33,255 nt of DNA, taken from the NCBI RefSeq assembly GCF_001401155.1, contig NZ_LJRO01000029.1, forward strand, positions 1 to 33,255. The letters are read 5' to 3'. Of this stretch, positions 1 through 9,495 are shown in pieces. A program made the translations under genes and the position numbers. The notes under the pieces are model-generated. The model was not told the origin of the DNA and did no database searches. It worked only from the letters and a program-made list of their open reading frames with translations. Every line of letters begins with the position of its first letter. The first letter of the stretch is position 1. Origin of the DNA: Pseudomonas tremae (lineage in GTDB: Bacteria; Pseudomonadota; Gammaproteobacteria; Pseudomonadales; Pseudomonadaceae).

Positions 1-167
1 GCGTTGAGGGTTTTTGTTTTTATGGCGTTCGCCAAACTTCATCCCGTCGATCAGGCAAGCCTGCCAATACCCGGTAGTCATCCGGATCAACATGCTTATA
101 GCAATCCAGCGCGCTTGCCCTTATGGTTCGGCCTCAGGTTCCAATCGCACCCGCCAAGGAAGCAAGC

Positions 168-3100
168 ATGTCCGTAACGACCTCTCTAAGCGCAGGTTTC
201 ATGGTGGTTCAAGGTAACCGCCCGGATGAACTGCGCAGTCTGGTCGTGTCCTGGATGCGTCGTTATCCCTTGGCGCCGCTTGAGAACGAGATTGCCCTGG
301 TGCAGAGCAACGGCATCGCCCAGTGGCTCAAGCTCGCATTAGCTGAAGACGCTCAGGATGATGACAATGGCGGCTGCGGCATTGCTGCAGCCATAGATGT
401 TCAGCTACCCGGCAGTTTCATGTGGACGCTGTACCGCACGGTGTTGGGCAGCGATGAAATCCCTTCGGCGTCTTTGCTCGACAAGACTCCGCTGACCTGG
501 CGCCTCATGCGCCTGCTACCCGCACTTATCAATCAGCCGCACTTCGAACCGTTGCAGCGTTTTCTGACAGACGACACGGACCTGCGCAAGCGCTATCAAT
601 TGTCCGAGCGCCTTTCCGACCTGTTCGACCAATATCAGGTTTATCGCGCTGACTGGCTGAATGACTGGGCCGCTGGCCATCATCAGCTTCTTGACGCACG
701 GGGGCAGTCCAGACCACTGACAGATGCCAACTGTTGGCAGGCCGAGTTATGGCGTGCCTTGCTGGATGATGTCGGAGCCGAGGGTATGTCGCAGAGCCGC
801 GCTGGCGTGCATCAGCGCTTTATCGAACGCATCGGCAGCATGACCGAAGCGCCACCGGGCTTGCCGGCACGAGTCATCGTTTTCGGTATCTCCTCACTGC
901 CGGCACAGGCGCTCGAAGCATTGGCAGGGCTGGCGAAGTTCAGCCAGGTGCTGCTCTGTGTACATAACCCTTGCCGCCATCACTGGACTGATATCGTTGC
1001 CGACAAGGACCTGCTGCGGCACCAGTACAAACGCCAGGCGCGCAAGACCGGCATGCCGATGATCCTTGATCCACAGGCGCTTCATCAACATGCGCATCCG
1101 CTGCTCGCCGCTTGGGGCAAGCAGGGCCGTGACTACATCAACCTGCTGGACAGCCATGACGATCCGCGCAGCTATCGTTCGTCCTTCAAGGACGAACGGA
1201 TCGATTTGTTCAGTGATGCCGAACCCCTCAACTTGCTGAATCAGTTGCAGGACGACATTCTCGAGTTGCGCCCACTGGATGAGACGCGAGAAAAGTGGCC
1301 AGCGGTTAATCCTCTGGAAGACCGCTCTGTTCGCTTCCATATCGCCCACAGCGCTCAGCGTGAGGTGGAAGTGCTACACGATCAGCTCTTGGCGCGGTTC
1401 AGCAAAGACCCCAACCTGCGCCCTCGTGACGTAATCGTCATGGTTCCTGATATCGACAGCTATGCACCGCATATTCGCGCTGTCTTCGGCCAGATCGAAC
1501 GGGACGATCGCCGCTTTATCCCGTTTACCCTCGCGGACCAAGGGCAACGTGGTCGTGAGCCGTTGCTGATTGCAGTCGAGCATCTGCTCAAGCTCCCCGA
1601 TAGTCGTTTCCCTGTCAGTGAAATTCTCGACCTGCTGGATGTTCCTGCGCTGCGAGCGCGCTTCCGGATTCAGGAGCGCGATCTGCCAACCCTGCACCGC
1701 TGGATCGAGGGTGCAGGCATCCGCTGGGGGCTAAACGCAGAGCAGCGCGCCGGTCTGGGTTTGCCGAATGCTCTCGAGCAGAACAGCTGGCATTTCGGTT
1801 TGCGCCGCATGCTGCTGGGCTATGCCGTGGGGGCCGGTACTGCTTACGATGGCATTGAGCCCTACGATGAAATCGGTGGGCTGGATGCTGCATTGATCGG
1901 TCCTCTGGTGGCGCTGATCGATGCGCTTCAGGTCGCCCACACGCAACTGTCACTTCCAGCAACGCCTGACGAATGGGGCGCGCGTTTGCAGGCGCTGTTG
2001 CAGTTGTTTTTTCAGGCCGACAGCGAACATGACGACTACCTGCTGGCTCAGCTCGAAACGTTACGTGAAAACTGGCTGGAGACCTGCGCAACGGTAAAGC
2101 TTATTGAAGAGTTGCCGCTGACCGTAGTTCGCGAAGCCTGGCTGGCCGGCCTTGATCAAGGCCGTCTGTCCCAGCGTTTTCTCGCCGGTTCTGTGAACTT
2201 CTGTACCCTGATGCCCATGCGGGCCATCCCGTTCAAAGTGGTGTGCCTGCTGGGTATGAACGACGGTGATTATCCCCGCGCTCAGCCGCCACTGGATTTC
2301 GACCTGATGGGCAGTGATTACCGCCCTGGCGACCGTTCGCGGCGCGAAGATGACCGCTATCTGCTGCTCGAAGCGCTGCTTTCGGCCAGGGATCAACTGT
2401 ACGTCAGCTGGGTTGGCCGCAGCATCCGTGATAACAGCGAGCGTCCCGCTTCGGTGCTGATAGGCCAGTTGCGTGACCATCTTGCCAGCGGCTGGAAACT
2501 GGCTGGCGAAAGCGATGCCGAAAGTAGCCTGGACGACGGCGAGCGCTTGCTGAAAGCCCTGACGGTTCACCATCCGCTTCAGCCGTTCAGTGCCAGTTAC
2601 TTCCATGCAGGCACGGGCTTTTTCAGCTTTGCCCGCGAATGGCGTCTGCTTCACGAGACCGATGCCCAAGCGCCTGCTCCCATCGAGCTGCCGCCCCATG
2701 AACAGGAGGAGCCGCTGTCCATCGCGCAATTGCAGGACTTCCTGAGAAACCCGGTGAAGCACTTTTTCAGTCAGCGCCTGAAAATCTATTTTGAGGTCGC
2801 CGAAGCGCCGCTCGCTGATGAAGAGCCGTTCGTGCTGGATGCCCTGGAGCGCTATGGCCTCAGTGAAAGCCTGCTCAGTGCCGCTATGGTTTCCCCCGAC
2901 AATATCGATGTCGCCCTCAAAACTCAGGCCCTGAAACTGCAAGCCAGCGGCCTGTTGCCTCTTGCCGGGTTCGGTACCAGCATGCAGGACGAGTTGATCG
3001 AGCCATTGCCGGACGTACTCAAGCGTTACCACGACCTGCTGACGCTGTGGCCCGAAACCCTGAGCAGTGCATTGCCGATCAGCTTCAGCCACAGCGGTGT

Positions 3101-3644
3101 GAGCATCGATGGCTGGCTTGGCGGATTACATCGCAACGGCAGCGGCGAGTTACTGCTGGTTACGGCGATCCCCAACAGCATCGGTTCGAAAAAGACCCGC
3201 AAATGGCATCGGTTGATTCGTCCGTGGGTGAATCATCTGGTGGCTTGCGCCTGTGAACTGCCGTTGAGCACTGCATTGGTGGCCAGCGATGAAACGCTAA
3301 TGCTTGAGCCAATGGAAAGAACTGCAGCCGTCAGCACACTCAATCACCTGTTGATGGCCTGGCTGCACGGCATGCAGCGACCACTGCCGGTAGCCGTCAA
3401 GACTGCGTTCGCCTGGTTGGGCCAGCCTGCCGACAAAGCGGAAGCCGCAGCCCGCAAAGCGTATGAAGGCGACGGGCAAACCACCGATGGCGAGCGTCGC
3501 GAAAGCACCGCACTGGCTCGGCAGTTTCCGGATTTTGACGCTTTAATGGAAAGCGAAGAATTCGCTGGCTGGTGCGAAACGCTCTACAAACCGATTTACG
3601 ATGCGCCCTGGCAGTCCTTGTCTGGCGGGGAGGGCGGCGCATGA
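168..3644 (+). CDS. recC: RecBCD subunit RecC
   Basis: RecC is the subunit of the RecBCD (exonuclease V) complex that holds the two helicase motors together, splits the strands and scans the 3' strand for Chi. The reading frame gives 1158 residues, close to the usual length of about 1120. The N-terminal half begins with the typical stretch around residues 9-50 (FMVVQGNRPDELRSL, then NGIAQWLKLALA), and the middle has the MPMRAIPFKVVCLLGMNDGDYPR region conserved in RecC. I chose the ATG at 168 because GGAAG lies a few bases upstream; the in-frame ATG at 123 has no ribosome site and would add an unlikely 15-residue extension. The stop overlaps the recB start in an ATGA, implying translational coupling. 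The E. coli ptrA gene is absent between recC and recB. Nothing recognisable lies in the 167 bases upstream apart from a T-rich stretch near 10-22 that could be the tail of an earlier terminator. Confidence 0.96.
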   Translation: MSVTTSLSAGFMVVQGNRPDELRSLVVSWMRRYPLAPLENEIALVQSNGIAQWLKLALAEDAQDDDNGGCGIAAAIDVQLPGSFMWTLYRTVLGSDEIPSASLLDKTPLTWRLMRLLPALINQPHFEPLQRFLTDDTDLRKRYQLSERLSDLFDQYQVYRADWLNDWAAGHHQLLDARGQSRPLTDANCWQAELWRALLDDVGAEGMSQSRAGVHQRFIERIGSMTEAPPGLPARVIVFGISSLPAQALEALAGLAKFSQVLLCVHNPCRHHWTDIVADKDLLRHQYKRQARKTGMPMILDPQALHQHAHPLLAAWGKQGRDYINLLDSHDDPRSYRSSFKDERIDLFSDAEPLNLLNQLQDDILELRPLDETREKWPAVNPLEDRSVRFHIAHSAQREVEVLHDQLLARFSKDPNLRPRDVIVMVPDIDSYAPHIRAVFGQIERDDRRFIPFTLADQGQRGREPLLIAVEHLLKLPDSRFPVSEILDLLDVPALRARFRIQERDLPTLHRWIEGAGIRWGLNAEQRAGLGLPNALEQNSWHFGLRRMLLGYAVGAGTAYDGIEPYDEIGGLDAALIGPLVALIDALQVAHTQLSLPATPDEWGARLQALLQLFFQADSEHDDYLLAQLETLRENWLETCATVKLIEELPLTVVREAWLAGLDQGRLSQRFLAGSVNFCTLMPMRAIPFKVVCLLGMNDGDYPRAQPPLDFDLMGSDYRPGDRSRREDDRYLLLEALLSARDQLYVSWVGRSIRDNSERPASVLIGQLRDHLASGWKLAGESDAESSLDDGERLLKALTVHHPLQPFSASYFHAGTGFFSFAREWRLLHETDAQAPAPIELPPHEQEEPLSIAQLQDFLRNPVKHFFSQRLKIYFEVAEAPLADEEPFVLDALERYGLSESLLSAAMVSPDNIDVALKTQALKLQASGLLPLAGFGTSMQDELIEPLPDVLKRYHDLLTLWPETLSSALPISFSHSGVSIDGWLGGLHRNGSGELLLVTAIPNSIGSKKTRKWHRLIRPWVNHLVACACELPLSTALVASDETLMLEPMERTAAVSTLNHLLMAWLHGMQRPLPVAVKTAFAWLGQPADKAEAAARKAYEGDGQTTDGERRESTALARQFPDFDALMESEEFAGWCETLYKPIYDAPWQSLSGGEGGA

Positions 3645-6600
3645 ACCAGCAATCGCTCCCTCTGGCGCTGCGTTTTCCGCTGCGCGGCAGTCAGTTGATT
3701 GAGGCCAGCGCCGGTACGGGCAAGACTTTCACCATATCCGCGTTGTACGTGCGTCTGGTGTTGGGGCACGGTTCAGAAGAGTCCGGCTTCGGCCGTGAAT
3801 TGCTGCCGCCGCAGATACTCGTAGTGACCTTTACCGACGCTGCGACCAAGGAGCTGCGCGACCGGATTCGTACGCGACTGGCCGACGCTGCGCGGTTTTT
3901 TCGGGACGAGATAGCAGCGCCGGATGGCCTCATCGCCGAGTTGCGCGAGCAGTTCGAGGTCGAGCAATGGCCAGCCTGTGCCAGCCGCCTGGACATCGCC
4001 GCGCAATGGATGGACGAAGCGGCCGTATCGACCATCCACAGCTGGTGTCAGCGCATGCTGCGCGAGCATGCTTTCGACAGCGGCAGCCTGTTCACTCAAA
4101 CCCTCGAAACCGATCACAGCGACTTGCTCGGCGAGGTGCTGCGCGATTATTGGCGCCGGTTCTGCTACCCCATGAGCGGCGACGCGCTGGCCTGGGTACG
4201 GAAAAACTGGAGCGGTCCGGCGGCGCTGTTGCCTCGCGTGCGAGGCTTGTTTGGCCGGGACCGTAGCACTATTGGCCAAGAGCCTGCCGAGCTGATCGAG
4301 GCGTCTTTGCAGGAGCGTCGGGCAGCACTCGCGGCCCTTAAAGCCCCTTGGGCTGCATGGGCTGACGAACTGTACGCCCTCTGTCAGGACGCCGTGGCGC
4401 GCAAGGTGGTCGACGGTCGCAAGATGCAGGAACGCTTCTTCAAACCCTGGTTTGAAAAGCTGTCCGCATGGGCCGCAGACGAAAGCCAGGAAGCGCTGGG
4501 CCTCGGCACGGGCTTCACACGTTTGACGCCGGAGGGTATTGCCGAGGCCTGGAAAAGCGATCCGCCCTCGCACCCGGCGTTCCAGGCCATGGCCGAACTC
4601 AAGCCCGCGCTCGACGGCTTGCCCACACCGGATGCCGCCGTGTTGCAGCATGCTGCGCAGTGGGTCAGCGCCCGTTTTGAAGAAGAAAAGCGCCGTCGTG
4701 CCGAAATGGGCTTTGATGACATGCTGCTCAGGCTTGACGCCGCATTGCGCGGTGCGGGCGGCGAGCGACTGGCCACCTTGATTCGAGAACAGTTTCCTGT
4801 CGCACTGATCGATGAATTCCAAGACACCGACCCTGTGCAATACCGGATCTTCGAAAGCATTTACCGCCTCGAAGACAACGACCAGCAAACCGGACTCTTT
4901 CTGATCGGCGATCCCAAGCAGGCGATCTATGCCTTTCGTGGCGCCGATATCTACACTTACCTGCGTGCCCGCCAGGCCACCAACGGGCGTTGGCACACGC
5001 TGGACACCAACTATCGCTCCAGTCACGCGATGGTCGAGTCGGTCAACCACGTCTTCACCCGCGCCGAGCAACGTGTGGAAGGTCGTGGCGCCTTTCTGTT
5101 TCGTGACGATAAGGGCAACCAGGTGCCGTTCTCCGACGCCTTGGCCCAAGGTCGCAAAGAGACGCTGCAAGTCGATGGCAGCCCGTTGACTGCATTGACC
5201 GTCTGGCATCTGGAAAGTGAGCAAGCGGTGTCCGGCGTCGCTTATCGCCAGCAACTTGCAGCCAGTTGCGCCAGCGAGATCGTGCGCCTGCTCAATGCCG
5301 GCCAGCAGGGCAGTGCCGGTTTCGCTTCAGCTGACAAGACACTGCGTGGGCTGCGGCCTGCCGACATCGCGATTCTGGTCCGCGATGGCAAGGAAGCGCA
5401 GGCGGTGCGTCAGCAATTGACTGCGCGCGGCGTGCGCAGCGTCTACCTGTCGGACAAGGATTCGGTATTCGCTGCTCAGGAAGCTCATGATCTGCTGTCT
5501 TGGCTGAAGGCTTGCGCCGAACCGGATTCCGAACGCACGTTGCGTGCCGCACTGGCGTGTATCACGCTGGATCTGTCGCTGGCCGAGCTGGAGCGTCTGA
5601 ATCAGGACGAACTGGCGTGGGAGCTGCGCGTGATGCAGTTTCGTGGTTATCGTGCCGTATGGCGCAGTCAGGGTGTGTTGCCGATGCTGCGCCGCCTGTT
5701 GCACGACTTCGCACTGCCACAGACATTGATGGCACGCACCGATGGCGAGCGAGTGCTCACCAACCTGCTGCACTTGTCCGAACTGCTGCAGCAGGCCGCC
5801 GCCGAGCTGGATGGCGAACAGGCATTGATTCGTCATCTTGGTGATCACCTGGCATTGTCCGGCCAGGCTGGAGAAGAGCAGATCCTGCGCCTGGAAAGCG
5901 ACGAGCAACTGGTCAAGGTGGTGACCATCCACAAGTCCAAGGGGCTGCAGTATCCATTGGTGTTTCTGCCGTTTATCTGTTCGTCAAAACCCGTCGATGG
6001 CAGCCGCCTGCCGCTACAGTTTCACGACGCCGAGGGTCGCCCTCAGATCAGTCTGCAGCCCACTGAAGCGCTGATCCGACAAGCCGACGACGAGCGTCTG
6101 GCAGAAGACCTGCGCTTGCTGTATGTCGCGCTCACCCGCTCGGAATACGCTTGCTGGCTGGGCGTCGCTGACCTCAAGCGTGGCAATGCCAACAACTCGA
6201 TGCTGCACCGTTCGGCGCTGGGTTATCTGCTGGGTGGTGGCACGCCGCTGCCCGAGTCGTCTGACCTCAAGGTGTGGCTGCGTGACCTGGCAGAAGGCTG
6301 CGGCGCGATTGTCTTGCAGACAGTTCCCGAGCCCACCGACAACAGCTTCAGCGCGCCGCGCAACGACGCCTCGCTGGTCAAACTGCTGGTGCCTAAACGC
6401 CGTGCTGCCGAGAACTGGTGGATCGCTTCCTACAGTGCTCTGCGCATTGGCGATACGGTAACCGCCGGTGCCGACCAGTCGCCTGACAGCCCGCAGGCGC
6501 AGAAGCTCTTTGATGACGAGCGTCTCGACCCTGAGGCCCCTCGCGATATTCTGCTTGGCGGCGGCGATATCCATCGTTTCCCGCGTGGCCCCAACCCCGG

Positions 6601-7333
6601 CACCTTTCTGCACGGCCTACTGGAATGGGCGGGTAATGAAGGTTTTGCAAACACCGCGCACGCTCCAGACAAACTGGAAGATGCCGTTGCCCGTCGCTGT
6701 AATCGGCGCGGCTGGAAGGGCTGGATCGAGACCCTGCGCGACTGGTTACAGCAGACGCTGACCATGCCGTTGCGTCTTTCGCCCGATGCCTCTCCAGTCG
6801 CGCTGGGTGATCTGGATCAGCCTAATCAGTACCGCGTCGAGATGGAGTTCTGGTTCGCCAGCACCAACGTCAATGTGGCGCAAATGGACGCACTCGTGCG
6901 CCGCTTTACCCACGACAACGCGCCACGAGCGGCGACCGAAACCGTCTCGCTCAATGGTATGTTCAAAGGTTTTATCGACCTGACCTTCGAGCACGAAGGC
7001 CGCTATTACGTCGCCGACTACAAGTCCAACTGGCTGGGCAGCGATGATGACGCCTATACCGAGCTGGCGATGGAGGCTTCGATTCTCGACAATCGCTACG
7101 ACCTGCAATACGTCCTCTACCTGCTGGCCCTGCATCGACAGCTCAAGGCACGAATGGCCGACTACGATTACGATCAGCACATGGGCGGCGCGCTTTATCT
7201 GTTTCTGCGCGGCAGTCGTGCAGCGTCTCAAGGTGCCTGGTTCACCCGCCCGCCACGCGAGCTGATCGAAAGCCTGGACTTGCTGTTTCAGGGCAAGCCG
7301 ATACCGCATGACCTGCCGGGAGCATTGGCATGA
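3641..7333 (+). CDS. recB: RecBCD subunit RecB (helicase-nuclease)
   Basis: RecB is the 3'-5' SF1A helicase and the only nuclease of RecBCD; after Chi it loads RecA. The product is 1230 residues (E. coli 1180). Walker A is EASAGTGKT at residues 21-29 with Lys28. The Walker B-like motif is LIDEFQDTD (near base 4807), and motifs around TLDTNYRSSH and VVTIHKSKGLQYP follow. The C-terminal nuclease domain keeps the catalytic set Asp1113, Asp1126 and Lys1128 (GFIDLTF, then VADYKSNW), with the same spacing as E. coli Asp1067/Asp1080/Lys1082, so the enzyme should be active. The start at 3641 overlaps the recC stop (ATGA) and lies just after GGGGAGGGCGG. The open frame extends upstream to 3572, but that part is inside recC and has no reason to be used. 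The stop overlaps the recD start in the same way. Confidence 0.97.
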   Translation: MNQQSLPLALRFPLRGSQLIEASAGTGKTFTISALYVRLVLGHGSEESGFGRELLPPQILVVTFTDAATKELRDRIRTRLADAARFFRDEIAAPDGLIAELREQFEVEQWPACASRLDIAAQWMDEAAVSTIHSWCQRMLREHAFDSGSLFTQTLETDHSDLLGEVLRDYWRRFCYPMSGDALAWVRKNWSGPAALLPRVRGLFGRDRSTIGQEPAELIEASLQERRAALAALKAPWAAWADELYALCQDAVARKVVDGRKMQERFFKPWFEKLSAWAADESQEALGLGTGFTRLTPEGIAEAWKSDPPSHPAFQAMAELKPALDGLPTPDAAVLQHAAQWVSARFEEEKRRRAEMGFDDMLLRLDAALRGAGGERLATLIREQFPVALIDEFQDTDPVQYRIFESIYRLEDNDQQTGLFLIGDPKQAIYAFRGADIYTYLRARQATNGRWHTLDTNYRSSHAMVESVNHVFTRAEQRVEGRGAFLFRDDKGNQVPFSDALAQGRKETLQVDGSPLTALTVWHLESEQAVSGVAYRQQLAASCASEIVRLLNAGQQGSAGFASADKTLRGLRPADIAILVRDGKEAQAVRQQLTARGVRSVYLSDKDSVFAAQEAHDLLSWLKACAEPDSERTLRAALACITLDLSLAELERLNQDELAWELRVMQFRGYRAVWRSQGVLPMLRRLLHDFALPQTLMARTDGERVLTNLLHLSELLQQAAAELDGEQALIRHLGDHLALSGQAGEEQILRLESDEQLVKVVTIHKSKGLQYPLVFLPFICSSKPVDGSRLPLQFHDAEGRPQISLQPTEALIRQADDERLAEDLRLLYVALTRSEYACWLGVADLKRGNANNSMLHRSALGYLLGGGTPLPESSDLKVWLRDLAEGCGAIVLQTVPEPTDNSFSAPRNDASLVKLLVPKRRAAENWWIASYSALRIGDTVTAGADQSPDSPQAQKLFDDERLDPEAPRDILLGGGDIHRFPRGPNPGTFLHGLLEWAGNEGFANTAHAPDKLEDAVARRCNRRGWKGWIETLRDWLQQTLTMPLRLSPDASPVALGDLDQPNQYRVEMEFWFASTNVNVAQMDALVRRFTHDNAPRAATETVSLNGMFKGFIDLTFEHEGRYYVADYKSNWLGSDDDAYTELAMEASILDNRYDLQYVLYLLALHRQLKARMADYDYDQHMGGALYLFLRGSRAASQGAWFTRPPRELIESLDLLFQGKPIPHDLPGALA

Positions 7334-9420
7334 ACCGCTCGTTTGACGATCTGTTGCCTGCCACCCTGGACGACGCCGGCCTTGCCGAATTGAGTCCGCT
7401 GACTCGTGTGGATGACCTTCTGATGTTGCTGGAACGCTGGGTCGAACGCGGCTGGTTGCGCGCGCTGGACCGGGCGTTCGTCGCGTTCCTCAGTGAGCTT
7501 GATCCCCAGTCTGATCCGCTGGTTTTGGTCGCTGCGGCACTCACCAGTCATCAATTGGGCCACGGTCATGTCTGCCTTGATCTATACGAGACCCTGAAAG
7601 AGCCTGACTTTGCTCTCTCGCTGCCGCCTGAAGGTGATCAACAAAGCGGAACAATGCTGCCCTCGCAATTGCTCGCAGCGCTGGAGGGAGCGGCCTGGTG
7701 CCAGGCGCTCGCCCGCAGCTCGCTGGTGGCCGAGGCAGGGGACTCCAGCGCCGAGGGGCTGCAAAAGCCACTGGTGCTGGCGGAGCGGCGGCTATACCTG
7801 CGCCGTTACTGGACCTATGAACGGCGCATTGCTGCAGCCTTGCGCCAGCGTCTCGCGCAAGCCGACGCCCCTCCTGGCGATCTGCCGCAGCGTCTGAACG
7901 CATTGTTCAAGCCCGCCAGCCCTGCGTCGGACGCTGTCATCGACTGGCAGAAGCTTGCCTGTGCGCTGGCCACCCGTCGGGCGTTCAGCATCATCACGGG
8001 CGGTCCAGGCACTGGCAAGACCACTACCGTGGTGCGTTTGCTGGCGTTGCTTCAAGCTCCCGCCGTGCAGAGCGGACAGCCATTACGCATTCGCCTGGCA
8101 GCACCTACCGGCAAGGCGGCGGCACGTCTGACCGAGTCCATCAGCCAGCAGGTCCAGAGCCTGGACGTCAGCGACGACGTGCGCCAGAAAATCCCCAGCG
8201 AAGTCACCACAGTTCACCGCCTCCTCGGCAGTCGCCCGGGCACCCGGCACTTCCGTCATCACGCAGGCAACCTGCTGCCGCTGGATGTATTGGTAGTCGA
8301 CGAAGCGTCCATGATCGACCTGGAAATGATGGCCAACCTGCTTGACGCACTGCCGCCGCATGCCCGCATGGTACTGCTGGGCGACAAGGATCAGTTGGCT
8401 TCCGTCGAGGCAGGCGCCGTGCTGGGCGATTTGTGCCGCGACGCTGAAGAGGGCTTCTACAGCCCCGAAACCCAGGCCTGGCTGGAAGCCGTTGGCGGCG
8501 AAGACCTCAGCAAGGGCGCGCTGCGCCAAGGCGATGCACAGCAACATCCGTTGGCCCAGCAAGTGGTCATGTTGCGTCACTCGCGCCGGTTCGGGCAGGG
8601 CAGTGGCATTGGTCAACTGGCCCGGCTGGTCAACCAGCAGCAGGATCAACAGGCGAGGGCGTTGCTGTCGGCTGGCAGCCACGCCGACCTGTTCGCGCTG
8701 ACGCTCAAAGGCGAGCAGGACCTCAAGTTCGAGCGTCTGGTGCTGGAAGGCCTTGGCAAGGGCGAGCAAGGTCCGCAGGGGTATCGGCACTACCTGAGCG
8801 TGCTGGCCGCCGAGCGCCCGGTCGATGGCGCTGAACTCGACGACGCGTGCTGGACCCGATGGGCGCGCTCGGTGCTGAACGCGTTCGATTCATTCCAGCT
8901 ACTCTGCGCTGTCCGCAAAGGCCCTTGGGGCGTGGAAGGCCTGAACCAGCGCATCACCCATGCGCTGTTCAATGCCAGCCTTATCGAAAGCGAGCAGCAA
9001 TGGTACGAAGGCCGGCCAGTGCTAATGACCCATAACGACTACGGCCTTGGCTTGATGAACGGCGACATCGGCATCACCTTGCGCCTGCCCGAGCGTGACG
9101 GCGAGGGCAAACAGGTACTGCGCGTCGCCTTCCCGCGCAATGACGGCAGCGGCGGCGTGCGCTTTGTCCTGCCGAGCCGCCTGAACGAAGTGGAAACCGT
9201 CTACGCCATGACCGTACACAAATCCCAAGGCTCGGAATTCGCTCACACTGCTCTGATCTTGCCCGAAGCGCTTAACCCGGTACTGACCAAGGAACTGATC
9301 TACACCGGCATCACCCGCGCCAAACACTGGTTCAGCCTGATCGAACCGCGCCAAGGCATCTTCGAAGAAGCCCTGCGCCGCAAAGTAAAACGCCTGAGCG
9401 GCTTGATGCTCGGGCTTTGA
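7330..9420 (+). CDS. recD: RecBCD subunit RecD (5'-3' helicase)
   Basis: RecD is the fast 5'-3' SF1B helicase of RecBCD and is needed for nuclease activity of the holoenzyme. The product is 696 residues, longer than E. coli RecD (608), with an N-terminal RecB-contact domain of about 200 residues. Walker A is GGPGTGKTT from residue 224 with Lys230. The Walker B motif is VVDEASMID (near base 8296), LLGDKDQL follows, and the C-terminal UvrD-like motif is VYAMTVHKSQGSEF (near 9205), followed by YTGITRAK. It begins at an ATGA overlap with recB and is the last gene of the operon. Only 75 bases separate it from the convergent gene downstream. I saw no clear terminator there, only a 6-bp inverted repeat (9449-9454 / 9473-9478) without a T-run. 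Confidence 0.96.
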   Translation: MNRSFDDLLPATLDDAGLAELSPLTRVDDLLMLLERWVERGWLRALDRAFVAFLSELDPQSDPLVLVAAALTSHQLGHGHVCLDLYETLKEPDFALSLPPEGDQQSGTMLPSQLLAALEGAAWCQALARSSLVAEAGDSSAEGLQKPLVLAERRLYLRRYWTYERRIAAALRQRLAQADAPPGDLPQRLNALFKPASPASDAVIDWQKLACALATRRAFSIITGGPGTGKTTTVVRLLALLQAPAVQSGQPLRIRLAAPTGKAAARLTESISQQVQSLDVSDDVRQKIPSEVTTVHRLLGSRPGTRHFRHHAGNLLPLDVLVVDEASMIDLEMMANLLDALPPHARMVLLGDKDQLASVEAGAVLGDLCRDAEEGFYSPETQAWLEAVGGEDLSKGALRQGDAQQHPLAQQVVMLRHSRRFGQGSGIGQLARLVNQQQDQQARALLSAGSHADLFALTLKGEQDLKFERLVLEGLGKGEQGPQGYRHYLSVLAAERPVDGAELDDACWTRWARSVLNAFDSFQLLCAVRKGPWGVEGLNQRITHALFNASLIESEQQWYEGRPVLMTHNDYGLGLMNGDIGITLRLPERDGEGKQVLRVAFPRNDGSGGVRFVLPSRLNEVETVYAMTVHKSQGSEFAHTALILPEALNPVLTKELIYTGITRAKHWFSLIEPRQGIFEEALRRKVKRLSGLMLGL

Positions 9421-9495
9421 ACCTGCTGCCAGCGTGCATCGCCGACCCGCAGCGTTGCGCGCTATCAGGCTTCGCTGCAGACCAGAAGCCACAGG

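Noticed and set aside
1..167. A small gene at the left edge (open frame at 14-217)
   Set aside because: It has no ribosome site, overlaps the recC start, and its translation resembles no family I know.
2061..3092. Long minus-strand open frames inside recC, and similar ones inside recB and mmsA
   Set aside because: They are shadows of GC-rich coding sequence with no ribosome sites and no recognisable domains; the plus-strand genes are certain.
9421..9495. Terminator between convergent recD and the membrane-protein gene
   Set aside because: Only a 6-bp inverted repeat (GCAGCG / CGCTGC) with an 18-base loop is present and neither strand shows a T-run.
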